In this document: positions 25,633 through 34,226 of the stretch, piece by piece | Layout of the letters: the number at the start of each line of letters is the position of its first letter | How positions within the stretch are numbered: position 1 is the stretch's first letter | Assembly: GCA_965230665.1 (NCBI GenBank) | Contig: CBDDLM010000004.1 | Location: 1,364,001-1,428,000, forward strand | DNA length: 64,000 bases | Source: JAGNRR01 sp965230665 | GTDB lineage: Bacteria; Bacteroidota; Bacteroidia; Chitinophagales; Chitinophagaceae | Reading direction: 5' to 3' | Made by a program: the position numbers and the translations under genes | Notes under the pieces: model-generated | What the model saw: only the letters and a program-made list of their open reading frames with translations | Told to the model about the DNA's origin: nothing | The model's database searches: none

Positions 25633-26784
25633 ATGGTAGACAATAAAAGAAAAAAACGCTTCCTATTTGGATTTCTTGTTCTGCTTTTATCTATACCTAT
25701 GCTTCAGCAGAATATAAAGTTTGCCAATGAAGGACCTATAGAAGGATTTTACATTGAGACAGAAAAACCCATATTTTCTTGGAGTGCATGGAGCAACGGT
25801 ACCTTTCAGACCTTTGAGGAAAAATATATCAATGAACAGTTTGGCTTTAGACCCTTCTTTATTCGGTTTTATAACCAAATGTATTTTAGCCTTTATAATC
25901 AGGCAAGAGCAAACGACGTGATTATTGGCAAAGAACAATTTTTGTTTGCAGAAAATTATATTAAGGCGTACCTCGGTACAGATTATATGGGCGATACCAT
26001 TATTAAAGGTAAAATCGATCAACTCAGTCAAATACGAGATACACTTGCCGCAAAAAATATAGACCTCGTTGTGGTGTTAGCACCAGGAAAAGCCAGTTTC
26101 TTTAATGAATACCTTCCTGATACATACGTCAAAGAAAAAGATGCCATTACAAACTATGAAACCATTAAAACATACCTCAATAAATCAAATATCCATTTTG
26201 TAGATTTTCTGGATTGGTTTAAGCAAATGAAAGATACTGCTGCCTTTCCGCTTTTTCCAAAAACAGGGATTCATTGGAGCAAGTATGGCGAAGTACTCGC
26301 AGCGGACAGTTTACTAAAGTATATTTCCCATCTTAGAAATACACCCATGCCGTGGATCGATACTTTTGGGTTTGATATTACCTCAGATGTTCGCAGTACC
26401 GATGATGATATCGAAAGAGGTATGAATATTTTTACTAAAATTCCAGATTTAGAAATGGGATACTTCTATACACAAATTAAAAAGGACAGTACACTTACCT
26501 ATCCTAAAATATCGGTAGTTGGTGATAGTTATTATTGGGGCCTATTCTCACTAGGCCTTTCTGAAAAAGGATTTAATCAGGGAGATTTCTGGTATTACTT
26601 CAGTGAAAAGCATATGACAAATGGGCAACCTATGAAACCTGTCAATGACATCGATAATTTTATAGAAGACTTGGAATCGAACCAGGTCATTATCTTGTTA
26701 TCTACTGATGCAAATCTGGGTAATTCATTTCATGGTTTTATGGATAGAATGCATGCATTATACTTCCCAAAAACCGACTCATAA
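25633..26784 (+). CDS. AlgJ/AlgX-like SGNH O-acetyltransferase partner
   Basis: A 383-residue protein with an N-terminal membrane anchor and an AlgX/AlgJ-type SGNH hydrolase fold. The nucleophile motif is VVGDSYYW near residue 299 and the His block is TGIHWSKYGE near 215. Family members usually have D-x-H-W at that block; here the Asp position is Gly. It presumably takes acetyl groups from the MBOAT protein and places them on an extracytoplasmic polysaccharide. It is the last gene of its pair. Confidence 0.82.
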   Translation: MVDNKRKKRFLFGFLVLLLSIPMLQQNIKFANEGPIEGFYIETEKPIFSWSAWSNGTFQTFEEKYINEQFGFRPFFIRFYNQMYFSLYNQARANDVIIGKEQFLFAENYIKAYLGTDYMGDTIIKGKIDQLSQIRDTLAAKNIDLVVVLAPGKASFFNEYLPDTYVKEKDAITNYETIKTYLNKSNIHFVDFLDWFKQMKDTAAFPLFPKTGIHWSKYGEVLAADSLLKYISHLRNTPMPWIDTFGFDITSDVRSTDDDIERGMNIFTKIPDLEMGYFYTQIKKDSTLTYPKISVVGDSYYWGLFSLGLSEKGFNQGDFWYYFSEKHMTNGQPMKPVNDIDNFIEDLESNQVIILLSTDANLGNSFHGFMDRMHALYFPKTDS

Positions 26785-26809
26785 AGGATTCTCATATTTC
26801 TGACCATAA

Positions 26810-26843
26810 TTTGCTCTTTGAATAATTAATTTTATTACTTTTG
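26810..26843 (+). promoter_or_regulatory. Promoter of tRNA-Phe
   Basis: TTTG at 26810-26813 and TACTTTTG at 26836-26843 are 22 bases apart; a second TTTG at 26817-26820 is closer. The expected start site, about seven bases past the -7 box, is about six bases upstream of the tRNA. Confidence 0.65.
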
Positions 26844-26855
26844 GCGTCCGTTTTA

Positions 26856-26928
26856 GGTGCGGTAGCTCAGTTGGTAGAGCAATGGACTGAAAATCCATGT
26901 GTCGGCGGTTCGAACCCGCCCCACACCA
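26856..26928 (+). tRNA. tRNA-Phe (GAA)
   Basis: A cloverleaf of 73 bases folds with D-stem GCTC/GAGC, anticodon stem ATGGA/TCCAT with loop CTGAAAA (anticodon GAA, Phe), a five-base variable loop GTGTC, and T-arm GGCGG-TTCGAAC-CCGCC. The acceptor stem is GGTGCGG/CCACACC, which leaves a C5-A68 mismatch; all other pairs are Watson-Crick. The 3' CCA is not encoded (CGG follows the discriminator A). Confidence 0.96.
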
Positions 26929-26933
26929 CGGAA

Positions 26934-26962
26934 AAGCTTCAATCTTATGATTGAAGCTTTTT
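26934..26962 (+). terminator. Rho-independent terminator after tRNA-Phe
   Basis: An 11-bp stem AAGCTTCAATC/GATTGAAGCTT with loop TTAT is followed by further T residues. It starts five bases after the tRNA. Confidence 0.85.
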
Positions 26963-27031
26963 ATATTTCCGCTCTTCCTTAATTTCTTACCACTTATCCT
27001 ATTTTATCCTTTTTAATAGATATTCAACCCT

Positions 27032-27039
27032 TACTTTTG
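27032..27039 (+). promoter_or_regulatory. -7 box for the M16 peptidase pair
   Basis: TACTTTTG matches TAnnTTTG exactly and ends 18 bases before the ATG at 27058. No clear -33 TTG is at the expected place. Confidence 0.5.
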
Positions 27040-27057
27040 AGCAAAATTTTAAGAGAA

Positions 27058-28374
27058 ATGAAAAAATTAGTCCTTTTACTTTCTTGCGTCTTCGTAGCCA
27101 TAGGCTCTCAGGCCGGCAAGATAAAATTTGTGGAGTATGATTTACCCAATGGCTTGCATGTAATATTACATGAAGATCATACAACACCTACAGTAGCTAT
27201 CTCCGTACTTTATCATGTCGGATCAAAAGATGAAGACCCTAAACGTACTGGTTTTGCTCACTTCTTTGAACACCTATTGTTTGAAGGAAGTGAGAACATT
27301 GAACGTGGCGAGTATATGAAACTTGTTCAAAATTCAGGTGGTGTAATTAATGCGAATACGTCCTTTGATCGTACGTATTACTTTGAAACGCTACCTTCTA
27401 ATAGATTAGAGCAAGGTATTTGGATGGAAAGTGAACGCATGTTACACGCCAAAATTGATGACATTGGTCTTGAAACACAACGTAAAGTTGTAAAAGAAGA
27501 AAAGAAACAGCGGTATGAGAATACTCCTTACGGGCACTTATTAGAACAAATATTTGCTAATGCGTATGAAAAGCACCCTTATCAGTGGACTCCTATAGGT
27601 GAAGCGCAATACATTGACCAAGCTTCTTTGAGCGAGTTCATGGATTTTTATAAGACATACTACGTACCGAATAATGCGACTCTCTCAATTGGTGGAGATC
27701 TAGATATTAAGCAAGCGAAAAAATGGATTGAAAAATACTTTGGTGGTATTCCACGTGGTACAAAAGAAATTCCTCGCAATACAATCGTAGAACCTAAACA
27801 AACTAAGGAAAAACATGCTACGTATTATGACAAGATTCAGTTACCTGCTTGTGTATTTGCCTATCATATTCCTGGCCAGGGAACACCCGATTTCTATGCA
27901 CTTCAAATGTTGACGAACATTCTCTCTCAAGGAAAAAGCTCACGTCTTCAAAAAGCAGTGGTTGATAAGAAGCAAAAAGCGATTCAATGCGCAGCATTTA
28001 ACCTTCCAACAGAAGATCCTGGCTTAGCTATGATGTTTGGTATCGCCAATATGGGTGTTACTGTAACCGAATTAGAGAAAGCGATTAACGAAGAAGTAGA
28101 AAAGGTTGTAGCAGAGGGCGTTACCGCAGAAGAGTTACAAAAAGCAAAAAACTCAACCGAAAATAATTTCTATAGTCAAAATGCTAGCATACTGGGTATT
28201 GTAGAAAACCTTGCAGACTATCACGTATACTACGGTGATGCCAATTTAATCAATACTGAAATTGACAGATATATGAAGGTGACACTAGACGATATAAAAC
28301 GCGTTGCGAAGAAATATTTAGTAAAAGAAAACAGATTAATTCTTCATTATTTACCAGAAAGCAAAAAACAATAG
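27058..28374 (+). CDS. M16-family zinc peptidase (active subunit)
   Basis: A 438-residue exported protein with a signal peptide (MKKLVLLLSCVFVAIGSQA). It carries the inverted zinc motif HFFEH near residue 72, with a downstream Glu in EEKKQRYENTPYG. M16 peptidases (pitrilysin/processing peptidase type) degrade peptides inside a closed chamber. The following gene encodes a homolog without the zinc motif; such active/inactive pairs form heterodimers. I chose the ATG at 27058 over an upstream TTG that falls in the promoter box. Confidence 0.92.
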   Translation: MKKLVLLLSCVFVAIGSQAGKIKFVEYDLPNGLHVILHEDHTTPTVAISVLYHVGSKDEDPKRTGFAHFFEHLLFEGSENIERGEYMKLVQNSGGVINANTSFDRTYYFETLPSNRLEQGIWMESERMLHAKIDDIGLETQRKVVKEEKKQRYENTPYGHLLEQIFANAYEKHPYQWTPIGEAQYIDQASLSEFMDFYKTYYVPNNATLSIGGDLDIKQAKKWIEKYFGGIPRGTKEIPRNTIVEPKQTKEKHATYYDKIQLPACVFAYHIPGQGTPDFYALQMLTNILSQGKSSRLQKAVVDKKQKAIQCAAFNLPTEDPGLAMMFGIANMGVTVTELEKAINEEVEKVVAEGVTAEELQKAKNSTENNFYSQNASILGIVENLADYHVYYGDANLINTEIDRYMKVTLDDIKRVAKKYLVKENRLILHYLPESKKQ

Positions 28375-28404
28375 GTTTTTACATTAATTGAAAAATAATT
28401 AAAA

Positions 28405-30501
28405 ATGAAAAAAATAATTTTAAGCATATTGAGCGTACTTCTAGTAAGTAATGCAATTTTCGCTCAGAAAATTGACCGTAGTATTCGACCCAAACCAGGT
28501 CCTGCGCCTGTTGTACGTATTGGTGATGCACAAAGCTTTGTGAGTTCAAACGGTATTAAAGTATACGTAGTGGAAAACCACAAATTACCCAAGGTTAGCT
28601 ATAGTATGCAACTTGATGTAAAGCCTGCTTTAGAAAAAGACAAGATTGGTGCAGCAGGTTTTGTTGGAGAACTTTTGAAAGGTGGTTCCAAAAAAATGCC
28701 TAAAGATGAGTTTAATAAAGCCATTGATATGATTGGTGGTACGATTTCTTTTGGATCGGAAGGTATGTTTTTTGGTAGCTTGAAGAAGCATAGTGACAAA
28801 CTATTGACTTTAGCAAGTGATGTACTGCTTAACCCTGCTTTTCCTCAGTCTGAACTTGATCTACAAAAGAAACAAGCACTTTCTAATTTAGCTTCGGAAA
28901 AAGATGATCCACAAGCCATGAGTCGTAATCTTGGCGCTATGTTAAACTACGGTAAGAACCATTATCGTGGTGAGATTATGACTGAAAAAACTGTAGAAAA
29001 TGTTACTATGGATGATGTAAAAAAATACTATGACACTTACTTCCGTCCTAATGTAGCTTATATGGCCATTGTTGGTGATATTACCCTTAAAGAAGCCAAA
29101 AAGCAAGTGGAAAAATACTTTGGTACATGGAAAAAGAGATCTGTTCCTGTAGCAACTTATCAGACTCCTGAGCCTAATACAGGAGCTAAAGTTGGTATTG
29201 TAAACAAGTCAGGCGCTGTACAAAGCGTAATCAAAGTAACTTATCCATTGGATATTAAGCCTGGGCATGAAGATGTTATTCCTTTGAGAGTAGCTAATGG
29301 AATTCTTGGTGGAGGTGCAACTGGTCGCCTATTCCAAAACCTTCGTGAAAAACACGCTTGGACTTATGGATCTTACTCTGGAGTTCGCACAAGTAAATGG
29401 GCTAACTCAGGGTCGTTTAGTGCTACAGCAAACTCTACGGCAGAAGCCACTGATAGTTCTGTAGTTGAGATCTTGAAAGAAATGAACCGTATCCGTACCG
29501 AAAAGGTAACACAAGAAGAATTAGAAGGTTACAAAAATTACATGTCTGGGACATTTGCTCTAGGACTTGAAAGTCCAAGAACGTTAGCACAATACGCTAT
29601 TAATATTGCTAAAAACAATTTACCAAGTGACTATTATAAAAACTACCTTAAGAATATTGAAAAGGTAACGGCTGAAGATGTTATGCGTGTTTCTAAGAAA
29701 TACATTAAACCAGGTGTTGCGCATATTACGATGGCAGGAGATAAAAATTCTAATCTTGAAAAGATGAAAAAGTTTGGTCCTGTTACAGTCTATGATATCT
29801 ATGGTAATCCCGTCAAAGATGAGCCGGCTAAAGCTGTTCCTACAGGTATGACCGCTAAACAAATTATCGAGAACTATATCGCTAAAACAGGTGGAATGAA
29901 CCGATGGAGCACGATTAAAGACATAAAAGCTACCATGGAAATGACAGGAGCAGCTCCGATGCCTATTAATATTATATCTATCAAGAAAGTTGGTGATAAG
30001 TACTTTGAAGAAGTAAGTGCTGATGTTCAGGGTACGAAGCAAGTATTCCAGAAAACCGTGTTTAACGGGTCTACAGGAAAATCATCTGGAATGGGTGGCT
30101 CTAAGGAAATCACTGGAGATGCTGTAGCTGAAACCAAAAAGAAAGCTACCATATTTGATGAAGCAAAGTACTTAGACGGAAGTCATACATTGAAATTAAT
30201 GGGAACAGAAAAAGTAAATGGTGAAGACTGTTATGCCGTTTCTATTAAAGATCCTTCTGGAGAAGCTAGCACGGAATACTACTCCATGACTTCTGGTTTA
30301 CGTACTCAGAGTGTCTCTACTATGGATGCACAAAATGGGAAGGTGACTGTTACAGCTAAATATGGCGATTACAAGCTAATCAATGGTTTGAAATTCCCTT
30401 ACAGTATTTCTCAATCAATGGGATCACAAAAAATGAACATTAAAGTAAAATCAATTGAAATCAACAAAGGTGTTGATAACAGTGTGTTTGAAGCTGAATA
30501 G
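28405..30501 (+). CDS. M16-family peptidase-like subunit lacking zinc motif, with C-terminal extension
   Basis: A 698-residue exported protein (signal peptide ending IFAQ). Two M16 domains cover roughly residues 40-455; the HxxEH position reads FVGELLKGG, so it is not a zinc peptidase by itself. The R/Y substrate-binding segment (RLFQNLREKHAWTYG) is present. Residues about 490-698 form an extra domain resembling outer-membrane lipoprotein-sorting-like beta domains. It probably pairs with the preceding peptidase. A strong terminator follows. Confidence 0.9.
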   Translation: MKKIILSILSVLLVSNAIFAQKIDRSIRPKPGPAPVVRIGDAQSFVSSNGIKVYVVENHKLPKVSYSMQLDVKPALEKDKIGAAGFVGELLKGGSKKMPKDEFNKAIDMIGGTISFGSEGMFFGSLKKHSDKLLTLASDVLLNPAFPQSELDLQKKQALSNLASEKDDPQAMSRNLGAMLNYGKNHYRGEIMTEKTVENVTMDDVKKYYDTYFRPNVAYMAIVGDITLKEAKKQVEKYFGTWKKRSVPVATYQTPEPNTGAKVGIVNKSGAVQSVIKVTYPLDIKPGHEDVIPLRVANGILGGGATGRLFQNLREKHAWTYGSYSGVRTSKWANSGSFSATANSTAEATDSSVVEILKEMNRIRTEKVTQEELEGYKNYMSGTFALGLESPRTLAQYAINIAKNNLPSDYYKNYLKNIEKVTAEDVMRVSKKYIKPGVAHITMAGDKNSNLEKMKKFGPVTVYDIYGNPVKDEPAKAVPTGMTAKQIIENYIAKTGGMNRWSTIKDIKATMEMTGAAPMPINIISIKKVGDKYFEEVSADVQGTKQVFQKTVFNGSTGKSSGMGGSKEITGDAVAETKKKATIFDEAKYLDGSHTLKLMGTEKVNGEDCYAVSIKDPSGEASTEYYSMTSGLRTQSVSTMDAQNGKVTVTAKYGDYKLINGLKFPYSISQSMGSQKMNIKVKSIEINKGVDNSVFEAE

Positions 30502-30526
30502 TCTTTTTTAAATGAAATCTAAAATG

Positions 30527-30552
30527 CGCCTGCTTTATGCAGGCGTTTTTTT
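30527..30552 (+). terminator. Rho-independent terminator after the M16 pair
   Basis: Stem CGCCTGC/GCAGGCG with a five-base loop TTTAT and a run of seven T. The T run overlaps the stop codon of the convergent DUF983 gene. Confidence 0.88.
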
Positions 30553-30949
30553 ATCTTACTGGTTGACCTTCGCCGTACTTAACAAAAATACGCAAGTACA
30601 ATGCCCGAGAAAATCTCATAAGAATAGGTTGCAATAAGGCCATAATGCCAACTGCTAAAGCAAGAAAAATAAAAATAGAATTATCATTAAAATCGAAGCC
30701 ATAAGTCAACGAAAAGATAACAGCCATGATAATAATCAAGCCAACACTAATTCCATAACTAATATAACCTGTGCCAAACCAAAACCCAGTTTCCAACTCA
30801 TATTTTAAGCCACATTCGCTACATCGCTCTGGCATGTCTAACATCTTATTTAATGGGAAAATAGTTCGGTTGGTAAACATATTTCCCTTCCGGCAATTAG
30901 GACATTTTAATCTCAATAAACTCTTAACTGAAGATGGTTCTTTGCTCAT
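30551..30949 (-). CDS. DUF983-family membrane protein
   Basis: A 132-residue protein with an N-terminal zinc-ribbon-like pair (CPNCRKG and CSECGLKY) and the DUF983 block ETGFWFGTGYISYG, followed by two transmembrane helices. The function is unknown. A TACCTTTG box at 30961-30968 provides the promoter. It converges with the M16 pair at a shared terminator. Confidence 0.88.
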   Translation of the reverse strand: MSKEPSSVKSLLRLKCPNCRKGNMFTNRTIFPLNKMLDMPERCSECGLKYELETGFWFGTGYISYGISVGLIIIMAVIFSLTYGFDFNDNSIFIFLALAVGIMALLQPILMRFSRALYLRIFVKYGEGQPVR

Positions 30950-30960
30950 GGTATGAGATA

Positions 30961-30968
30961 CAAAGGTA
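30961..30968 (-). promoter_or_regulatory. -7 box of the DUF983 gene
   Basis: TACCTTTG on the minus strand, an exact TAnnTTTG match, lies 11 bases before the ATG at 30949. Confidence 0.5.
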
Positions 30969-31012
30969 AATCGTTTTTAAAGCTTGAATGTGATATAAAG
31001 CACAAAGATTGA

Positions 31013-32800
31013 TTAATTATAACGCTCTCCGATTTGCTGTCGCCACATGGCATAGTACAAGCCCTTATCTGCCACTAGTTTTTCATGTCTGCCTGTCTCT
31101 ACAATTTTTCCTTTCTCCAATACGTAAATTCGATCCGCATGCATAATTGTAGATAGTCTATGTGCAATCAAGATATTAATTTGTGTACGCGACTTTGATA
31201 TTTGTTTAATTGTATTGGTTATAGACTCCTCTGTTAAACTGTCCAACGCGCTAGTGGCTTCATCAAATACTAGTAATTTTGGTTTCCGAAGAAGTGCTCT
31301 AGCAATAGAGAGACGTTGTTTCTCCCCACCAGATACTTTCATGCCACCTTCTCCAATACTTGTGTCTAATCCTTTCTCAGCACGCTCCATTAGATTTTGA
31401 GCCGCAGCCTTTTCCAACGCGAGTTCCATCTCTTCATCAGTAGCATCAGGCTTTACAAAAACAAGGTTCTCACGAATGGTGCCCGCAAACAACTGCGTGT
31501 CCTGTGTTACGAATCCAATTTGACGACGAAAATCATCATAATCAATGGTATCGTATGAGATCCCATTATATTGGATATCCCCTTCATCAGGCTTATAAAG
31601 TCCAACCAATAGTTTTACTAGGGTTGTTTTCCCGCTTCCTGATGGGCCTACAAAAGCAATGGTCTCACCAATATCTGCTCCAAAGCTTATTTGATCCAAG
31701 GCCTTGCTTTTAGCTGTAGTGTGTTTGAAGTTAACGTGCTTAAAAGCTAACTTCTTAATGCTACCAATGTTTTGAGGATCTGCTGGTTTTTCTTCGATGG
31801 GCGTATCCATGAGTTCCTTGAAGTTTCCTAGCGATGTCTGTGCCTCACGATACGAAATAATGATATTTCCTAATTCTTGTAAAGGAGCGAATAAGAAAAA
31901 GCTAAAAAATTGAAATGTAAACAACTGTCCCATCTTGATTTCACCATCAAAAACTGCTAACAACAATATAAAAACGATACATTGCCGCATAAAATTGATA
32001 AACGTTCCCTGCACAAATGAAAGTGATCGAATACTCTTAACTTTTTTGAGTTCTAGAATCAATATTTTTAAGGTCGTAGAGTTCAAACGGCCAATCTCCT
32101 GATTTGTTAATCCTAAGCTTCTTACTAATTCAATATTTCTTAAACTCTCGGTGGTCGCTCCAGCTAATGCGGTGGTTTCTCCTACGATATACTTCTGAAT
32201 GTGTTTAATTCTTCGAGAAATGAAGCTCATTAATAGGCTTAGCACTACGACACCAGCGAGGTATACTAATATAATCTTTGGAAAGAATAAAAAGGCGTAG
32301 GTAAACACGAATATGACCGTCACCACTGAAGAGAACAGTATATTAATGAAATACATAATAAACTTTTCACAATCGATACGGACTTTCTCCATAACCGCTA
32401 ATGTTTCTCCACTTCTTTGGTCCTCAAATTTTTTAAACGGAAGTTGCAACGCATGCTTTAAACCATCAGTATACACATCGGCACCAAACTTCTGAACAAC
32501 GGAATTCACAGTATAGTCCTGAAATGCTTTTGCAATACGACTGACCATGGCTACCCCTATAAGAATCAAAGTGAATTGCCCGATTATTTTCATATAATCC
32601 CATCGTAACATTTTCATTTTACGATAAAAGCCTAGATCATCCAACGTACCATTTGTATCCCATATATTCTTGGCTTGATCTATCATTTTACCAAAAAAAA
32701 CAGGATCAAGTAAGGAGAAGCCCTGATTGAGCGCAGCTAACACAAAAGATAACAACACTAAACCTCGATAGCGTTTTAGATAAGATAATAATAGTTTCAT
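31013..32800 (-). CDS. ABC exporter (fused membrane and ATPase domains, MsbA-like)
   Basis: A 595-residue half-transporter. Six transmembrane helices (residues about 1-320) are followed by an ATPase with Walker A GPSGSGKTTL, signature VSGGEKQRLSIARA, Walker B LLVFDEATSALD and the switch His in IAHRLS. Lipid, peptide or drug export is possible; the substrate is unknown. I chose the ATG at 32800 (MKLLLSYLKRYRG) because a TACATTTG box lies nine bases upstream and the longer in-frame starts would precede transcription. Confidence 0.92.
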   Translation of the reverse strand: MKLLLSYLKRYRGLVLLSFVLAALNQGFSLLDPVFFGKMIDQAKNIWDTNGTLDDLGFYRKMKMLRWDYMKIIGQFTLILIGVAMVSRIAKAFQDYTVNSVVQKFGADVYTDGLKHALQLPFKKFEDQRSGETLAVMEKVRIDCEKFIMYFINILFSSVVTVIFVFTYAFLFFPKIILVYLAGVVVLSLLMSFISRRIKHIQKYIVGETTALAGATTESLRNIELVRSLGLTNQEIGRLNSTTLKILILELKKVKSIRSLSFVQGTFINFMRQCIVFILLLAVFDGEIKMGQLFTFQFFSFFLFAPLQELGNIIISYREAQTSLGNFKELMDTPIEEKPADPQNIGSIKKLAFKHVNFKHTTAKSKALDQISFGADIGETIAFVGPSGSGKTTLVKLLVGLYKPDEGDIQYNGISYDTIDYDDFRRQIGFVTQDTQLFAGTIRENLVFVKPDATDEEMELALEKAAAQNLMERAEKGLDTSIGEGGMKVSGGEKQRLSIARALLRKPKLLVFDEATSALDSLTEESITNTIKQISKSRTQINILIAHRLSTIMHADRIYVLEKGKIVETGRHEKLVADKGLYYAMWRQQIGERYN

Positions 32801-32809
32801 TGAGACATG

Positions 32810-32817
32810 CAAATGTA
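32810..32817 (-). promoter_or_regulatory. -7 box of the ABC exporter
   Basis: TACATTTG on the minus strand ends nine bases before the ATG at 32800. It decides the start codon by excluding the upstream ATG at 32827. Confidence 0.55.
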
Positions 32818-32922
32818 GTCCGCCCATGGCGGAAATAAACAAATGTCAAATATCAAATTGTCAAAAGGTGCAAATACGAGAAAAATACGTTCCTGAATCA
32901 CGGGCTACTACGCGCTCGAGCC

Positions 32923-32930
32923 TACATTTG
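32923..32930 (+). promoter_or_regulatory. -7 box of the SCO-like gene
   Basis: TACATTTG ends four bases before the GTG start at 32935, predicting a leaderless GTG-initiated message. Confidence 0.55.
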
Positions 32931-32934
32931 CATT

Positions 32935-33639
32935 GTGAAAAAATTAAGCTTACGCTCAATCATTCTAGGTAGTGGCATTGCACTTTTTATTCCGCTTATC
33001 TGTTATTTTATTTTACGCAGTGCTGGACATACTGGACATGTAAAAGTTCCAGGAAACTTTGGTATTGACACCGTAATAGAAAAGACCGTTGATGGGAAAC
33101 ATATTTATGATACCATCTATCATACAATTCAAGACAATTTTTTTATCAGCCATCTAAATGATAGTGTGAATCTTGCCAGAGATTATCCAAGAAAGATGTT
33201 ACTCATCAACTTTTTTAGTACTTCGGATACCGTGGTAAGCAATACGCTGACCTATCATATGCAACACATTCAACAAGGGTTTAAGCTAAAGAAGACGGAT
33301 ACGGCGTTGCAACTCATTTCAATTGCTACTCATCCAAAACTGGATGATGTCCCTGCTATAAGAACCTACGCCGATAATCACACCCACGATCATGACACCT
33401 GGACATTTCTAACAGGAGACTCTACAATGATCAATGCATTTGCAATGTCAGAGTTGTTCTTATCTGATTTTTCTACCAACTCGGAAGATGCAAGGCAAAA
33501 AATTGTTTTGGTAGATAAATACAGAAATATTAGAGGTTACTATAACGGTTTAGACTCTATGCATATTAAACAATGTATTGATGATATCGCTACCATGATG
33601 GTAGAAAAAAATAAAATCCACGAGAAAAAGAAACGATAA
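32935..33639 (+). CDS. SCO1/SenC-like protein without copper cysteines
   Basis: A 234-residue protein with one N-terminal membrane helix and a thioredoxin-like SCO fold: LINFFSTSD, SIATHPKLDD, HDTWTFLTGD. SCO proteins deliver copper to the CuA site of cytochrome oxidase through a CxxxC pair. Here that segment reads STSDTVVSN, with no cysteine at all, so copper transfer by the usual chemistry is not possible. It starts with GTG right after a -7 box. A DUF420 gene follows two bases later, a partner often found near oxidase assembly genes. Confidence 0.82.
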   Translation: MKKLSLRSIILGSGIALFIPLICYFILRSAGHTGHVKVPGNFGIDTVIEKTVDGKHIYDTIYHTIQDNFFISHLNDSVNLARDYPRKMLLINFFSTSDTVVSNTLTYHMQHIQQGFKLKKTDTALQLISIATHPKLDDVPAIRTYADNHTHDHDTWTFLTGDSTMINAFAMSELFLSDFSTNSEDARQKIVLVDKYRNIRGYYNGLDSMHIKQCIDDIATMMVEKNKIHEKKKR

Positions 33640-33641
33640 AT

Positions 33642-34226
33642 ATGTTACAACCTTCACTAGAAAAAAATGATAAAAAAGCACATATCCTGATTTGGGTCTT
33701 ATCAGCAGTTGTATTTATTGCTGTTACTGTTCTAGATAGAATTGAGGTTCCTATGGACCTTGCTTTTGATCCGCATATCTTTGCTGCTTTAAGTGCTCTT
33801 GTCAACTCATTTGTTGCGATATTGCTTGTCATAGGTTTGATACTGATCAAACAAAAAAAGCTTGTACAGCATAAAAACGTTATGTTGAGTACGATGGCTT
33901 TATCTATACTGTTTTTGGTATTCTATATTTTGCATCACTTGCTTACAGGTGAAACCAAATTTGGAGATCTGGATCATAGTGGCTCATTAGATGAAGCGGA
34001 GAAATTAGCTGCTGGTTCCATTCGATATGTATACTATTTTATCATCAGTACACATATTACCCTTGCAGGTATTATTATGCCATTCGTCTTATACACAGCG
34101 TATCGCGCTTTAATTGGTGAGTATGCTGTACACAAAAAATTAGCCAGATGGACATTTCCAATCTGGCTATATGTTGCAATTACCGGTGTAATTGTTTATC
34201 TTATGATATCACCCTACTATATCTAG
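33642..34226 (+). CDS. DUF420-family membrane protein
   Basis: A 194-residue protein with about five transmembrane helices, conserved His residues (KHNVMLSTMALS region, HHLLTGETKFGD) and the C-terminal block HKKLARWTFPIWLYVAITGV. DUF420 proteins occur with cytochrome oxidase assembly genes (CtaM-like), which fits the SCO-like neighbour. The stop codon overlaps the convergent stop of the M43 protease in CTAG. Confidence 0.88.
   Translation: MLQPSLEKNDKKAHILIWVLSAVVFIAVTVLDRIEVPMDLAFDPHIFAALSALVNSFVAILLVIGLILIKQKKLVQHKNVMLSTMALSILFLVFYILHHLLTGETKFGDLDHSGSLDEAEKLAAGSIRYVYYFIISTHITLAGIIMPFVLYTAYRALIGEYAVHKKLARWTFPIWLYVAITGVIVYLMISPYYI

Noticed and set aside
26856..26962. tRNA-Phe as a possible integration site.
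   Set aside because: No integrase, no direct repeat of the tRNA 3' end and only housekeeping genes follow.
29620..30042. 140-residue minus-strand reading frame.
   Set aside because: Antisense to the well-supported M16-like subunit, with no start context or recognisable domain.
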